Shown here in pieces: positions 20,129 to 20,854 of a stretch of DNA of 20,854 nt. Under the pieces are notes generated by a model. The model was not told the DNA's origin, ran no database searches, and saw only the letters and a list, made by a program, of their open reading frames with translations. Each line of letters begins with the position of its first letter. The first letter of the stretch is position 1. The translations under genes and the position numbers were made by a program. Source of the DNA: Micromonosporaceae bacterium (lineage in GTDB: Bacteria; Actinomycetota; Actinomycetes; Mycobacteriales; Micromonosporaceae); assembly GCA_017354595.1 (NCBI GenBank), contig JAFMQQ010000006.1, positions 1 through 20,854 of the forward strand. Direction: 5' to 3'.

Positions 20129-20854
20129 TCAACTCCGGACCTCGACCGCCGTCACTCCCCACACGTCGCTCACCACTGACCAGGCCAGCCGGTTGGACCC
20201 GCCGGAGGAGAGCTGGGTGGCGCCGGCGCTGTTGCCCGCTCCGGTGAAGTCGTCACCGTTCTGGAGGAACCTGCGGGTGCTCGGCGCCCGGGTCGCCTGG
20301 ATCGCACTGCCGCAGGAGACGAAGCCAACGACCAGGTCCCCGCTGTGCGTTCCCCGCACTGTCGCCGAGGCGGTCGTGCTGTCGCCGGTGGCGGTCACCG
20401 CGGATCCCAGCGGCGCGGACTGGCTGACGCCGTTGAACGAGACCGAACCCCCCGTCAGCTCATCCGCGGTGCAGCCGGTCAACTGGGCCGTGATGGTGTT
20501 GGTACCGGTCGGCGGTGCCACCCGGTAGAAGACGCCGTGGAAGCCGGTGGGGGAGCTGTCATCGTGCACTGTGGACAGACGCCGCATCGCGGTACCGTTG
20601 TCGCTGGCCGACAGCGAGCAGCCGAAGTCGACGAAGACGCCCACCGACACCTCGGCGACCAGCAGTCGTGACCCGCCGTGGACCGGCTGGCTCCAGGACA
20701 GCGAGGTCGCCCCGCTGGCCTGGCTCCTGCCTGAGGCGTCCACGGTGACGGCCGCCGTGGCGGGCGGGGCGGAGCCGGACGGGGTGGGCGACGCGAGCAG
20801 GCTGCGACTCGGCGAGGCCAGCGGCACACCGCCGGCCGCGGTCGGCGCGGCGAC
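20129..20854 (-). CDS. secreted or surface protein, C-terminal part (cut by window edge)
   Basis: The last 241 codons of a protein whose start lies beyond the window. The visible N-terminal part is a Pro/Ala/Ser-rich linker (up to about residue 40 here), followed by one beta-rich domain to the end: VTVDASGRSQASGATSLSWS, later VFYRVAPPTGTNTITAQLTG and GSVSFNGVSQSAPLGSAVTA. This pattern ('...YRVAPPTGT-x-T... GSVSFNGV') occurs in actinobacterial exported proteins of unknown role with jelly-roll-like domains. Three cysteines are visible (FGCSLSAS, LTGCTADE, VSCGSA). A signal peptide or catalytic domain, if any, is outside. It converges with modC across the tandem repeats. Confidence 0.7.
   Translation of the reverse strand, partial: VAAPTAAGGVPLASPSRSLLASPTPSGSAPPATAAVTVDASGRSQASGATSLSWSQPVHGGSRLLVAEVSVGVFVDFGCSLSASDNGTAMRRLSTVHDDSSPTGFHGVFYRVAPPTGTNTITAQLTGCTADELTGGSVSFNGVSQSAPLGSAVTATGDSTTASATVRGTHSGDLVVGFVSCGSAIQATRAPSTRRFLQNGDDFTGAGNSAGATQLSSGGSNRLAWSVVSDVWGVTAVEVRS

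Noticed and set aside
19929..20528. Plus-strand frame running through the tandem repeats
   Set aside because: It is a shadow of modC at one end and antisense to the surface-protein gene at the other.

Overview
The window is high-GC DNA (around 70% or more) with dense, short-spaced genes, strong G/C third-position bias and many GTG starts. The fadA/fadB pair closely resembles Mycobacterium tuberculosis Rv0859/Rv0860, and there is an ECF sigma factor of the SigE type, an Eis-like acetyltransferase and an AMACR/Mcr homologue. This points to a chromosomal segment of an actinobacterium. Micromonosporaceae is my best guess from style and gene content, not a proven assignment. I see no RNA gene, CRISPR array, transposase, integrase or phage module.

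Layout. Positions 1-3992 (minus strand) hold an ECF sigma factor, a membrane protein with a duplicated ectodomain, then fadA and the 5' part of fadB, both for fatty-acid beta-oxidation. A plus-strand aldo/keto reductase follows (4091-5095). A minus-strand cluster then runs from 11302 down to 5092: a BrnT-like toxin candidate with a ribbon-helix-helix (RHH) antitoxin, a DinB-fold protein, a PrmC/HemK-like methyltransferase, an Eis-like acetyltransferase, a SAM methyltransferase, a second RHH protein, an alpha-methylacyl-CoA racemase and a small two-TM protein. From 11539 to 16818 there are short divergent and convergent units: a methyltransferase facing an NAD-binding epimerase, a P-loop kinase facing a lipoprotein, an SDR, a methyltransferase facing a MarR regulator, and a 5'-truncated GNAT. 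Positions 16941-20026 form a tightly coupled molybdate operon: a MerR-type HTH/Mop regulator, then modA, modB and modC. The window ends in a minus-strand secreted or surface protein that is cut by the edge, preceded by four 13-bp tandem repeats.

How it works together. The fad genes and mcr serve acyl-CoA catabolism. The mod operon imports molybdate and carries its own sensor. Most other genes are single enzymes with private promoters. The most informative signals are regulatory. Eight gene starts have a TANNNT hexamer 6-7 bases upstream, the hallmark of leaderless transcripts. Inverted repeats sit exactly on the promoters of the TA pair, the MarR/methyltransferase pair and the mod operon. The two RHH genes share a 9-bp element in their promoters. 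A palindrome TCCAC(A/T)GTGGA and the hexamer GGTACC are scattered far above chance. I find no clearly new multi-gene defence or biosynthetic system; these motif-level signals and the TA locus are the best leads.
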